Shown piece by piece: positions 52,185-60,862 of a stretch of DNA of 64,000 nucleotides. The notes under the pieces were generated by a model. It saw only the letters and a list, made by a program, of their open reading frames with translations. It did no database searches and had not been told where the DNA came from. The first letter of the stretch is position 1, and the number at the start of each line of letters is the position of its first letter. The DNA lies in contig CAJKUH010000011.1 of NCBI GenBank assembly GCA_905203045.1, forward strand, positions 1 through 64,000, read 5' to 3'. Source of the DNA: an uncultured Eggerthella sp. (GTDB taxonomy: Bacteria > Actinomycetota > Coriobacteriia > Coriobacteriales > Eggerthellaceae). The position numbers and the translations under genes are program-made.

Positions 52185-52796
52185 ATGGCAAGACCAAGGA
52201 AAGACGAGGCGGGCCCCTCGGCGTATGAGCGGATGACCGCAGCGTTTTGGTCGCTGCTGGAGGAAAAGCCCTATTCGGCGGTAACGGTGAAGCGCATAAC
52301 CCAACGTGCTGGCGTGAATCACAACACCTTTTACTATCATTTTGAGAACATCGACGATATGGCCGTAAAGATGTTCGAGAACGTTATCCCAACGAGGCTC
52401 GTCGATATGATGGCTGCGGTTTCCATGGGTAAGCCACCTGATCTTTCGGTAGTGCGGAACGACCCCGAAATAGGGGAGCACTACCAGAAGATTCGCGCCA
52501 TCGTGCGAAGCGGTTCGTTCGACTTGAATCAAATGAGCAAAAACCGCCTTATGCATTGCTGGTTGGAGCGCGCCGGTCTTGAGGAGGAAACGCTTTCGCG
52601 CACCGACCGCGCAAGAGTCAACTACATTTGGGGCGGCATCACGGCAGTGATCAGCAGCGAAGAAGCTGAAACATTGGAAGACTACCTTGAATTGCTGCAG
52701 AGCGGGATTATCGATGCGGTGGGCATGGTGATTCGCCGTATCGGGCAAGACCACGGCGTTAACCCCGATGCGGGAACCGCTTCGATGGACGCATGA
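52185..52796 (+). CDS. TetR-family transcriptional regulator
   Basis: 203 aa. The N-terminal helix-turn-helix has YSAVTVKRITQRAGVNHNTFYYHFENID, the classic TetR recognition region; the rest is an all-helical ligand-binding and dimerisation domain. ATG 52185 has TTGGAGGAAG before it; the in-frame TTG at 52173 is not needed. Divergent from the YhgE-like gene with a shared palindrome, so it is its probable repressor. Inducer unknown. Confidence 0.9.
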   Translation: MARPRKDEAGPSAYERMTAAFWSLLEEKPYSAVTVKRITQRAGVNHNTFYYHFENIDDMAVKMFENVIPTRLVDMMAAVSMGKPPDLSVVRNDPEIGEHYQKIRAIVRSGSFDLNQMSKNRLMHCWLERAGLEEETLSRTDRARVNYIWGGITAVISSEEAETLEDYLELLQSGIIDAVGMVIRRIGQDHGVNPDAGTASMDA

Positions 52797-52839
52797 TTTC
52801 TCTGCCGTGTTGATTCGGTGAGCATAGTGCGTAACAGGG

Positions 52840-52845
52840 TATAAT
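52840..52845 (+). promoter_or_regulatory. -10 box of rnpB
   Basis: Perfect TATAAT at 52840-52845; transcription would start near 52852, at the first base of the RNase P RNA. No good -35 is seen at 17 nt. Confidence 0.65.
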
Positions 52846-52850
52846 ACTCG

Positions 52851-53188
52851 CCTGAGTGAGCCGGGCAATCGCGTGCGCATGCATGAGGAAAGTCCGGGCT
52901 CCTAAGGGCAAGATGCCAGCTAACGGCTGGGCGGGGAAACCCGACGGACAGTGCCACAGAAAAGGAAACTCCCCTGCTTGCAGGAGAAAAGCTGAAACGG
53001 TGCGGTAAAAGCGCACCAGTGCGTTGGCAACAACGTAGCTTGGTAAACCCCATCTGGAGCAAGCGCAAATAGGAATGCGATACGGCCGCCCTTCCGTGCA
53101 TTCGGGTTGCGTGCTTGAGCTTTGCGGCGACGCAAAGTCGAGATAAATGGTTGCCGATTACAGAACCCGGCTTATAGGCTTGCTCATT
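52851..53188 (+). ncRNA. rnpB: RNase P RNA, bacterial type A
   Basis: Catalytic RNA that trims the 5' end of pre-tRNA. Conserved blocks appear in order: GAGGAAAGTCCGGGCTCC, CGGACAGTGCCACAGAAAA, GGTAAACCCC and AGATAAATGG with ACAGAACCCGGCTTA. The closing helix P1 pairs 52854-52862 with 53177-53185. About 338 nt, a normal length. A terminator follows at once. Confidence 0.96.
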
Positions 53189-53215
53189 GCGCCGTTCCAC
53201 GAACGGCGCTTTTTT
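53189..53215 (+). terminator. Rho-independent terminator of rnpB
   Basis: GCGCCGTTC-CAC-GAACGGCGC is a perfect 9-bp stem with a T run at 53210-53215. Confidence 0.9.
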
Positions 53216-53461
53216 GCTTTCTGCACCATGGTCAAGCTAGGCATCCTTGTCTTTTACGGCGAGCGTTTTAGCGGGCAGTGCCCGCTCGATCCTGTTCTGG
53301 TGGCAATCTGAGGCACGAGAGATGTCCTTGCTGTCTGGCGCGGGCCATGGTTTCGGCATCCAATGTGGCGTTTCCTTGGTTCGCCCTTTCCTGCTTTTTG
53401 TTTTCTGGTTTCATAGTGGGGAATGATTCTTGCGTTCATACGTTCTGAAAGGACCCTGCAT

Positions 53462-54139
53462 ATGAAACGTTGCTTGCTGGTGGGGGCTGCGCCTTCCGAC
53501 CATAAGGAATTGGATTACGTTCTGCAAACGCAGCAGTTCAATGCGGTGTACGCGGTTGATGGTGGGTTTGCCGCATTGCAAGAACGCGGTATCGAGCCCG
53601 ATGCGGTGTTCGGCGACTTCGATTCGTTGGGTGCGGTTCCTCAGCATCCGTGCGTGTTCGAATACGATGTGCATAAGGATTTCACTGACATGGATTTGGC
53701 CATCGGCCATGCCGAGCAACAGGGTTTCGAGGAGCTGGTTATCTGCGATGCGTTCACGGGCAGGCTCGATCATTCCCTGGGCAACTTGCAGCTGCTTATC
53801 CAGGCGGCGGCGCGTGGCACGTGCGTGTGGGGCATTGGCGAGGAAACGGTAATTGCCCCGCTGGTGGCACCGGGTTCGTTTTGCTCGCTGGCATTTGCGG
53901 AAGGCGCCTGGGGCACCTGCTCGGTACTATCGCACAGCGATGTTTCACACGGTGTCACGGAGGTCGGCCTGGAATGGGAGCTTGACGGTGCCACGTGTAC
54001 GAACCGCGCGCTGTGGGGCATTTCCAACGAGCTTATTGGCAAGCCGGCGCGCATCGGTGTGGAAGAAGGCTCGCTGTGGGTTATCTTCCCCCTTTTGGAA
54101 TTCCCGCGCGCGTCCTATACCTATATGCGAGTACAATAG
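53462..54139 (+). CDS. thiN: Thiamin pyrophosphokinase
   Basis: 225-aa enzyme converting thiamin to thiamin diphosphate with ATP. GGFAALQERGIEPDAVFGDFDS in the N-terminal half and KDFTDMDLA with DAFTGRLDHSLGNL in the centre are the family motifs. ATG 53462 is preceded by GAAAGGA; an earlier in-frame start at 53423 is less likely. It lies directly before the TPP riboswitch and thiC, linking salvage and synthesis of thiamin; the riboswitch controls only the genes after it. Confidence 0.92.
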   Translation: MKRCLLVGAAPSDHKELDYVLQTQQFNAVYAVDGGFAALQERGIEPDAVFGDFDSLGAVPQHPCVFEYDVHKDFTDMDLAIGHAEQQGFEELVICDAFTGRLDHSLGNLQLLIQAAARGTCVWGIGEETVIAPLVAPGSFCSLAFAEGAWGTCSVLSHSDVSHGVTEVGLEWELDGATCTNRALWGISNELIGKPARIGVEEGSLWVIFPLLEFPRASYTYMRVQ

Positions 54140-54150
54140 CCTAATTGCAT

Positions 54151-54250
54151 AAGAGGGGAGCTGACCGCCGACGTTGCGCGGCTGTTCGGCTGAGAGGGGG
54201 CAAGGCCCCGACCCGTAGAACCTGTATGGATAATGCCAACGAAGGGAGCT
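54151..54250 (+). promoter_or_regulatory. TPP (THI-box) riboswitch
   Basis: Binds thiamin diphosphate and lowers thiC expression. AGAGGGGAGCTGA, the CTGAGAGGG block (54190-54198), ACCCGTAGAACCTG and GGATAATGCCAACGAAGGGAGC match the class consensus. The 3' strand of the closing helix includes the sequence GAAGGGAGC, which is also the ribosome-binding site of thiC (ATG 54254), so control is probably by blocking translation start. Confidence 0.95.
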
Positions 54251-54253
54251 GCG

Positions 54254-55582
54254 ATGACGGAACGTCGTCTTATCACTCAAATCGACTATGCCCGCGCGGG
54301 CGAGATCACGCCTCAGATGGAAGCGGTTGCCGCCAAGGAGCATAAAACGCCCGAAGAGATTCGCGCTGGCGTTGCGAAGGGCTGCATTGCCATTCCCGCC
54401 AACATCCACCACACGGCTTTGAGCCCCGAAGGCGTGGGCGAGGGCATGCGCACCAAGGTGAATGTGAATCTGGGCATTTCCGGCGACCTGATGAACGCCG
54501 AAATGGAACTGGAAAAGGTGCACACTGCCATTGAGCTGGGCGCCGAGGCCATCATGGACCTTTCCAACCACGGCAAAACCCACGAGTTCCGCAAGATGCT
54601 CATTGATATGAGCCCGGCCATGATCGGCACGGTGCCCATGTACGATGCTATCGGGTACTTGGAAAAGCCCCTTATCGGCATCAAGGCGCAGGACTTTTTG
54701 GATGTGGTGCGCGCGCACGCGGAAGATGGTGTTGACTTCGTAACCATCCACGCGGGCATGAACCGTCGCACCATCGAGAACTTCAAGGAAACCGGCCGCC
54801 TGATGAACATCGTAAGCCGTGGCGGCTCGCTTATCTTCGCCTGGATGGAAGCCACGGGCAACGAAAACCCGTTCTACGAGTATTACGACGAAGTACTCGA
54901 GATTCTGCACGAACATGACGTGACTATCAGCATCGGTGATGCCATGCGCCCGGGCTGCAACTACGATGCAACCGATGCCGGCCAGATTTCCGAGATTATC
55001 GAAATCGGCAAGCTCACCAAGCGTGCGTGGGACGCGGGCGTGCAGGTAATGGTTGAAGGCCCTGGCCATATGGCATTGGACGAGATTCCTGCCAACATGA
55101 AGATCCAGAAGCGCCTGTGCCACAACGCGCCTTTCTATGTGCTGGGCCCGCTGGTTACCGACATCGCCCCAGGCTACGACCACATCACCTCGGCCATTGG
55201 CGGTGCGGTGGCGGCATCGTGCGGTGCCGACTTCCTGTGCTATGTGACGCCGGCCGAGCATTTGCGCCTGCCGGATGCCGACGATGTGCGTGAAGGCCTG
55301 GTGGCAACGAAGATTGCGGCGCACGCAGCCGATATTGCCAAGGGCATTCCGCATGCACGCGACGTTGACAATCGCATGAGCGATGCCCGCCGCCGTATGG
55401 ATTGGGAGGAAATGTTCAGCCTGGCCATCGACCCGGTGAAGCCGCGCAAGTACTTTGAAAGCGCACCTCCTTCAACGGAAGGCACCTGCACCATGTGCGG
55501 CAAGATGTGCGCCGTTCGCACGGTGAACAACATCATGGACGGCCTTACCATTGACCTCGGCGAGGAAATGGCCGACAAATAG
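54254..55582 (+). CDS. thiC: Phosphomethylpyrimidine synthase ThiC
   Basis: Radical SAM-type enzyme turning aminoimidazole ribotide into the thiamin pyrimidine; 442 aa, the short form lacking the N-terminal domain of plant and enteric enzymes. The core has GCIAIPANIHH, MDLSNHGK, TIHAGMNRR, GDAMRPGC and EGPGHMA. The C-terminal iron-sulfur motif reads CTMCGKMC, spacing C-x2-C-x3-C. ATG 54254 was chosen since the upstream ATG at 54233 lies inside the riboswitch. No thiG or thiE is in the window. Confidence 0.95.
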   Translation: MTERRLITQIDYARAGEITPQMEAVAAKEHKTPEEIRAGVAKGCIAIPANIHHTALSPEGVGEGMRTKVNVNLGISGDLMNAEMELEKVHTAIELGAEAIMDLSNHGKTHEFRKMLIDMSPAMIGTVPMYDAIGYLEKPLIGIKAQDFLDVVRAHAEDGVDFVTIHAGMNRRTIENFKETGRLMNIVSRGGSLIFAWMEATGNENPFYEYYDEVLEILHEHDVTISIGDAMRPGCNYDATDAGQISEIIEIGKLTKRAWDAGVQVMVEGPGHMALDEIPANMKIQKRLCHNAPFYVLGPLVTDIAPGYDHITSAIGGAVAASCGADFLCYVTPAEHLRLPDADDVREGLVATKIAAHAADIAKGIPHARDVDNRMSDARRRMDWEEMFSLAIDPVKPRKYFESAPPSTEGTCTMCGKMCAVRTVNNIMDGLTIDLGEEMADK

Positions 55583-55635
55583 CAAAGCACAAAGCGGCTG
55601 CCAGGTTCGGCGGCCGCTTTTGCTGTGGAAGCGGT

Positions 55636-55736
55636 GGGCATCCGATAGGGACAGTCCCTTTTGGACGGATATGGTCGAGGGGAGCCACGCCGTCTACTCA
55701 GTTGTGTCCAAAAGGGACTGTCCCTATCGGATGCCC
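55636..55736. repeat. 31-bp perfect inverted repeat, REP/MITE-like, between thiC and thiD
   Basis: The arms 55636-55666 and 55706-55736 are exact reverse complements over 31 bp, with a 39-nt loop. Each arm itself contains the palindrome GGGACAGTCCC or its equivalent, so nested hairpins are possible. There are no target duplications or transposase, and no T run. The shape and the GGGACAGTCCC core are like repeats mobilised by REP-associated Y1 transposases. Only one copy is in the window, so mobility cannot be shown. It separates thiC from thiD and might limit read-through or protect the message. Confidence 0.8.
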
Positions 55737-55769
55737 CCCTGGGCGTTTTCGGCAAGAAAGGGAAACGAT

Positions 55770-56549
55770 ATGAAGACCGCACTTACCATTGCCGGTTCCG
55801 ATTCCAGCGGCGGTGCCGGCATCCAGGCCGACATCAAAACCATGAGCGCGCTGGTCGTATATGCCGAATCGGTTATCACGGCGCTTACCGCCCAGAACAC
55901 CACCGGCGTTCAAGGTGTGGTGGCAACGGAACCCGAATTCGTGTTGTTGCAGATGGAAAGCGTGTTTTCCGACATTCGCCCCGATGCCGTGAAAATCGGC
56001 ATGCTGCCCACTGCGGAAGTGGTTCGCGCGGTGGCGCAGGGGCTTGTGCAGTTCGAGGCGCAGAATGTGGTGCTCGACCCGGTGATGGTGGCCACCAGCG
56101 GTGCGGCGCTTTCGGAAGCGCCGGCCGTCGAGGCGCTGTTCGAGCTGTTGCCACAGGCTACGGTGGTAACGCCCAATATTCCCGAAGCAGAAGTGTTGGC
56201 GGGTAGGGAAATAACCTCAAAAGACGACATGCTGGCGGCAGCCCGCGCAATTCAGGCCAAAGGAGCCAAAGCAGTGCTGGTGAAGGGCGGTCATTTAACC
56301 GATGGGGCCGATGATGTGCTGCTGGAAGCTGATGGTACGGTAACCTGGCTTTCCGCCCAGCGGGTGGAAACGAAGAACACCCACGGCACCGGCTGCACAC
56401 TTTCCTCTGCCATTGCCTCGTACTTGGCAAAGGGCGAGGCCTTGAAGCATGCGGTGGCGCTTGCCAAGCGCTATCTGACCCAGGCCATCGAGGCCAACCC
56501 TGGCTTGGGGAAGGGGAACGGCCCTGTGAACCACCTGTTCGCGCTATAG
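55770..56549 (+). CDS. thiD: Hydroxymethylpyrimidine/phosphomethylpyrimidine kinase ThiD
   Basis: 259-aa ribokinase-fold enzyme that phosphorylates HMP and HMP-P. ALTIAGSDSSGGAGIQADIKT, VLDPVM, TPNIPEAEVL and THGTGCTLSSAIA (catalytic Asp region replaced by GTGC) are conserved. ATG 55770 has AGAAAGGG before it. Its stop overlaps the stop of cca by 6 nt, tail to tail. It lies downstream of thiC and the inverted repeat. Confidence 0.94.
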   Translation: MKTALTIAGSDSSGGAGIQADIKTMSALVVYAESVITALTAQNTTGVQGVVATEPEFVLLQMESVFSDIRPDAVKIGMLPTAEVVRAVAQGLVQFEAQNVVLDPVMVATSGAALSEAPAVEALFELLPQATVVTPNIPEAEVLAGREITSKDDMLAAARAIQAKGAKAVLVKGGHLTDGADDVLLEADGTVTWLSAQRVETKNTHGTGCTLSSAIASYLAKGEALKHAVALAKRYLTQAIEANPGLGKGNGPVNHLFAL

Positions 56550-57947
56550 CTTTCGGCGGGGTTGCTTCTTGGCCATTTTCGCCGCTAGGGCAAGAAGCGC
56601 TTCCCGTTCGGGGGCAACCTCTTCGTTCGCCACGGCATTGAACAGCTCTTTTAGCACCAGGCCCACATGAGGGCCTTGCGGTATGCCAAGGGTGATAAGA
56701 TCGGCGCCGCTAATGGGCAGATCGGCAAGGGAGAGCACCTGACCTTCGGCAACCATGGCGTCGAACAATTCTTCGACGGCGTTGATCTTGGCAACCTGGC
56801 GCACGCCGCGCTGTGATTTGCCCAGGGCATCGCCGCGCATCAAATCGCACATCAGGTGGAACAGACGGCTGTCGTTTTCGAGCAGGGCATACAGTTTGCG
56901 TACGCTTTTCGGCGTGGGCTCGGGATGGTTGTCATGGAAGCGGATCAGAAGCTCAAGGTCGTGCTGCATCTTCCTGCTGAAACGCAGGCGTTTGGCAGCC
57001 TTGCGCATGTGGTGCACGCTTTCAATGGGGTGGTTGGGCATGTGCCCCAAATGGTCGGCCCCGATGAAGAACGTGTCGGGCTTGCCGGAGTCGTGGAACA
57101 GCGCCGCCCAGCGAACCAAGGGGTAGGCAGGGGTGCTCTCCACCACCGCAGCGGTATGTTCCAACACGTCGAAGATATGCCAGGGGTTGTGCTGGTCGAA
57201 GCCCTTCATGGGCCCGATGCAGGGAACCACCCAGCTCAGCTCGTCGGCAAAGCGGAGCAGCGTGGTACGCACGGCGGTTCCGCATAGCAGCTTTTCCATT
57301 TCAGCGTGAAGGCGCTCACCGGCAACATCGGAAAGCAAATGAGCATGTTTGCGCACGGCGGCCTCGGTGTCGGGTGCTATCCAGAAGCCCAACTGCGAGG
57401 AGAAGCGCATGGCTCGCAGCACGCGCAGGGCGTCTTCCTTAAGCCGTGCATCGGCATCGTTTACGCAGCGGATTACCTTGTTGGCCAGGTCGTTTTGCCC
57501 GTCGAACGGGTCTACCAACCCGCGAACGGGGTGGAATGCCATGGCATTGATGGTGAAATCGCGTCGTGCCAGGTCTTCTTCAATGGTGTCCACGAACAGT
57601 ACGCTGTCGGGATGGCGGTGGTCGGTGTAGGTGCCTTCGGTGCGGAAAGTGGTTACCTCGATGGGTTCGCTTTCGCATACCACCGTCACCGTGCCATGCT
57701 TGGTGCCCGTTTCGTGCACGGCCATGCCGCGCGAAGCACAGGCCCTGCAGGTTTCCTGCCAAGGAGCGTTGGTGGCGATGTCGGCATCGTGAGGGGCAAC
57801 CCCACGCAGCGCATCGCGCACGAAGCCGCCCACTACCCACGCTTCGTACCCTTCGTTTTCAAGGGCGTCGATAACGGCACACACCGGAGCGGGCAGCTTT
57901 GCGAGCATTCCGCAGGTTTCGATATGTGGAGCATCGTTCAACGACAT
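56544..57947 (-). CDS. cca: CCA-adding tRNA nucleotidyltransferase with HD domain
   Basis: 467 aa. The nucleotidyltransferase head has WVVGGFVRDALRG and HDADIATNA with the two catalytic Asp; the neck has RRDFTINAMAFHP and RVLRAMRFSSQLGF. A C-terminal HD domain (WAALFHDSGKPDT) follows at about 275-350. ATG 57947 is used (AAGGATG just upstream); a GTG at 57962 is possible. Could be a poly(A) polymerase relative, but the size and HD domain fit bacterial CCA enzymes. Confidence 0.9.
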   Translation of the reverse strand: MSLNDAPHIETCGMLAKLPAPVCAVIDALENEGYEAWVVGGFVRDALRGVAPHDADIATNAPWQETCRACASRGMAVHETGTKHGTVTVVCESEPIEVTTFRTEGTYTDHRHPDSVLFVDTIEEDLARRDFTINAMAFHPVRGLVDPFDGQNDLANKVIRCVNDADARLKEDALRVLRAMRFSSQLGFWIAPDTEAAVRKHAHLLSDVAGERLHAEMEKLLCGTAVRTTLLRFADELSWVVPCIGPMKGFDQHNPWHIFDVLEHTAAVVESTPAYPLVRWAALFHDSGKPDTFFIGADHLGHMPNHPIESVHHMRKAAKRLRFSRKMQHDLELLIRFHDNHPEPTPKSVRKLYALLENDSRLFHLMCDLMRGDALGKSQRGVRQVAKINAVEELFDAMVAEGQVLSLADLPISGADLITLGIPQGPHVGLVLKELFNAVANEEVAPEREALLALAAKMAKKQPRRKL

Positions 57948-58155
57948 GGGCATCCTTGGCACGTATGTTTCAAACCTGTTTCAGTATACGGCTTTGCGCG
58001 GCGCAGGTGCACATGCCAGCGCATTCGGACGAAGGGGCCGAGCAAGCGGAAAAGCACGTGGATGTTGCGAGCGCTTTCGCACGGCTTTCGAATTCCATGG
58101 CGTAGAATTTAGCGAAGGAACGCGCAGCCTCTCTGCGCCGACGAAGGGGTTTTCC

Positions 58156-59781
58156 ATGATCGACGAAATCCATATCCGCAACGTTGCCCTGATTCACGAG
58201 GCAACGTTTGCCCCCAGCCCGGCACTTACCGTGATAACTGGCGAAACGGGTACCGGCAAAACCGCCCTGCTCAATGCCCTGAAAATCCTGGTAGGCGAAC
58301 GAGCTGGCGCCGGCTTTGTGCGTGAAGGCTGCGAAGAGCTGCAGGTGGAAGGACGCTTCGTCGGCGAAAGCTGCGGGGAAGACGGCGTGGTGGTTGCCCG
58401 CCGTATCAATGCCCAGGGCCGTTCGCGTGTTTCCATCGACGGCTCACTTGCCTCGGTGAAAGAGCTTTCAGGTGGCTTGGGGCAAAGCGTCGATCTGTGC
58501 GGCCAGCATGAGCACCAGCGCCTGCTTTCGGCGGCGTATCAGCGTGCTTTGCTGGACGAGTGGGGTAAAGGCCGGATTGCGGGCCCTAAGGCCGCCTACC
58601 AAGCATGCCTTGCGAAGGCCAACGAAGCCGCAGCCGAGCTTTCCCGCTTACGTGAGCTTGAATCGGCCGATGCCGTGGAGCTCGACCGTGCCCGTTTCGC
58701 GCTCGACCAAATTGGCAAGGCCGACCCTCAGCCCGGTGAATACGAAGAGCTTATCGAGCGCATGCCGCGTTTGGAAAATGCCGAGATGTTGGTAAACGAA
58801 GCAGCGTCGGCACAGCGCAGCCTTACCGGTTCGGGCGGGGTGGTCGAATCGCTCGAAGCGGCCTTGGGCTCGCTTGAGCGCATTGCCGCCGTCGATTCCG
58901 ACATCGAGCCGGTGCTGCAACTGGTTCGCGAAGCGTACTTTTCCCTGGAAGACGTGGGCCGCGATTTGGCCAGCTACAAAGACGGCGTCGATTTCCCCCG
59001 CGAAGAGCTGGAAGCGGCTCAAGACCGTATCGCCGAGCTGCAGGGGCTTATGCGCGGGTTCGGTCCCCGTATGGAAGATGTGCTGGCGCAGCGCGATGAG
59101 GCGGCGGCGAAGATCAGGGAGTACGAAGGCCGTGATGAGTTGATTGCGCAAGCGCAGAAGGCTGTTTCTGCGGCCGAAGCCGAGCTTGCCAGCGCCGCTT
59201 CGGCATTGGCGCAGGCCCGCAACGAAGTGATCCCGCGCTTTATCGAAGCCGTGCAGGCGCAGATGGCACGGCTGGAAATGCATGGTGCGCGCCTGGAGGC
59301 CAGCGTGGAAGACTTGCCACGCGAGCAGTGGGATTCATGGGGCTCCCAATCGTTCGAGCTTCTGTTCGCCGCGGGCGAGGGCCTGCGTGCGCAGCGCCTG
59401 GGCAAAATCGCATCGGGCGGCGAAATGAGCCGCGTGATGTTGGCGTTGAAGGTTGCGCTTGGCGAGTGCGACCAGGTGGATACGTTGGTGTTCGACGAGA
59501 TCGATGCTGGCGTTGGCGGCAGCACGGCACGTGCCTTGGGCACGGTGCTGCAGGATCTGGCAAGGACCCATCAGGTTATCGTGGTAACGCACCTGCCCCA
59601 GGTGGCGGTTTGCGGCGATGCTCACTATAAAGTGTCGAAGTCCGATGATGCGCTGCCCCAAACCAGCCTTACGCCCATGGCCGGCGAAGCGCGTGTGGCG
59701 GAAATTGCCCGTATGCTTGCCGGCGAGGTGACGGATACCTCGCTTGCCCATGCTGCGGAATTGTTGGGCGAGCAGAAATAG
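58156..59781 (+). CDS. recN: DNA repair protein RecN
   Basis: 541-aa SMC-like ATPase acting early in double-strand-break repair. Walker A GETGTGKTALL, a long coiled coil (about 155-350), ABC signature SGGEMSRVMLALK and Walker B VFDEIDAGVGG are in order. ATG 58156 has GAAGGGG upstream and starts with the standard MIDEIHIRNVALI; the frame is open further left but not conserved. No LexA box was recognised by eye in the 208-nt gap to cca. Confidence 0.94.
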   Translation: MIDEIHIRNVALIHEATFAPSPALTVITGETGTGKTALLNALKILVGERAGAGFVREGCEELQVEGRFVGESCGEDGVVVARRINAQGRSRVSIDGSLASVKELSGGLGQSVDLCGQHEHQRLLSAAYQRALLDEWGKGRIAGPKAAYQACLAKANEAAAELSRLRELESADAVELDRARFALDQIGKADPQPGEYEELIERMPRLENAEMLVNEAASAQRSLTGSGGVVESLEAALGSLERIAAVDSDIEPVLQLVREAYFSLEDVGRDLASYKDGVDFPREELEAAQDRIAELQGLMRGFGPRMEDVLAQRDEAAAKIREYEGRDELIAQAQKAVSAAEAELASAASALAQARNEVIPRFIEAVQAQMARLEMHGARLEASVEDLPREQWDSWGSQSFELLFAAGEGLRAQRLGKIASGGEMSRVMLALKVALGECDQVDTLVFDEIDAGVGGSTARALGTVLQDLARTHQVIVVTHLPQVAVCGDAHYKVSKSDDALPQTSLTPMAGEARVAEIARMLAGEVTDTSLAHAAELLGEQK

Positions 59782-59802
59782 CTCCTGGATGTCATCTATG
59801 TA

Positions 59803-59848
59803 GTTCCGGGTAGCGGGAATCCCCGAACTGTTTCACGCCACCCGGAAC
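59803..59848. repeat. Inverted repeat between recN and nfo
   Basis: GTTCCGGGT (59803-59811) and ACCCGGAAC (59840-59848) are perfect complements; the loop contains a small CGGG/CCCG hairpin. No T run follows. Possibly a weak terminator or message-stabilising structure. Confidence 0.45.
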
Positions 59849-59869
59849 CGGACGAGAGGATTTAAGCAT

Positions 59870-60745
59870 ATGTCCGAATATCAAGCCGTATTGCAGCAGC
59901 CGGAAGAAGAGCGCTTGCCCGTTATCGGGTGCCACCTTTCCTCTGCGAAGGGCTATGCCGCTATGGCGAAGACCGCAGCATCCATCGATGCCAACACGTT
60001 TGCCTTTTTCACGCGCAACCCGCGCGGTGGCAAGGCAAAGGCCATCGACGATGCCGATTTGCAGGCATTTGCCGAAGAGGCCGCGAAGGCGGGCATCGGC
60101 CGTATCGTTGCGCATGGCTCGTATACGGTGAACCCCTGCGCGGCGAAGGAGCACGTGCGCAGCTTCGCTTTCCAGGCGCTTGCCGAAGACTTGGAGCGTA
60201 TGGAGCGCACGCCGGGTCAGCTATTCAACATCCATCCCGGCTCTCACGTGGGGCAGGGGGCCGAGGCAGGCATCGAGCTTATTGCCGAAGTGCTGAACGC
60301 CGTGCTCAAGCCCGAGCAAACCACCACGCTTCTGCTTGAAACCATGGCGGGCAAAGGCAGCGAAGTGGGCCGCACGTTCGAAGAGATTGCCGCCATCATC
60401 GAGCGCGTGGAGTTTGATGGCCATGTGGGCGTGTGCCTGGATACGTGCCACGTGTGGGATGCCGGCTACGATATCGTGGGCGATCTTGATGGCGTGCTGG
60501 AAGAATTCGACCGCGTTATCGGGCTCGACAGGCTCAAGGCATTGCACATCAACGATTCGCTGAACCCCTGCGGCGCCCATAAAGATCGCCATGCGCGTAT
60601 CGGCGAAGGGCATATCGGCGCGCAGGCCTTGGCGGCAGTGGTTGGGCACCCTCGCCTTATCGGGCTTCCGTGCATTCTGGAAACGCCCAACGAATTGCCC
60701 GGCTATGCGCAGGAGATCGCGTTTTTCCGTTCTTGCGTTGGGTAA
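59870..60745 (+). CDS. nfo: Endonuclease IV (AP endonuclease)
   Basis: 291-aa zinc enzyme cutting abasic sites in DNA. IGCHLSSAKGY, NPRGGKAKA, HGSYTVNPC, LLLETMAGKG, CLDTCHVWDAGYD, and GAHKDRHARIGEGHIG supply the metal ligands. It is a little longer than the usual 280 aa through a 15-residue N-terminal extension. Located after recN, giving a small repair gene group. Confidence 0.94.
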   Translation: MSEYQAVLQQPEEERLPVIGCHLSSAKGYAAMAKTAASIDANTFAFFTRNPRGGKAKAIDDADLQAFAEEAAKAGIGRIVAHGSYTVNPCAAKEHVRSFAFQALAEDLERMERTPGQLFNIHPGSHVGQGAEAGIELIAEVLNAVLKPEQTTTLLLETMAGKGSEVGRTFEEIAAIIERVEFDGHVGVCLDTCHVWDAGYDIVGDLDGVLEEFDRVIGLDRLKALHINDSLNPCGAHKDRHARIGEGHIGAQALAAVVGHPRLIGLPCILETPNELPGYAQEIAFFRSCVG

Positions 60746-60797
60746 AGCGATTGTTTACCATGAACGGGTCTTAACAATTTCCCCTTTACAGCATAGT

Positions 60798-60832
60798 TGC
60801 AGGCAGCCTTCTATGGGCTAAGTGTGCCTGCA
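60798..60832. repeat. Hairpin upstream of the transaldolase-like gene
   Basis: TGCAGGCA (60798-60805) and TGCCTGCA (60825-60832) are perfect complements, with an inner AGCC/GGCT pair. It lies 31 nt before GTG 60863, in the leader; possible attenuator or message-protecting element. Confidence 0.4.
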
Positions 60833-60862
60833 TGGTTATTCATCTCTTTTAAGGAGGATCCA

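Noticed and set aside
53945..55354. 469-aa minus-strand frame opposite thiC
   Set aside because: Antisense shadow; it would cover the riboswitch and thiC, both certain.
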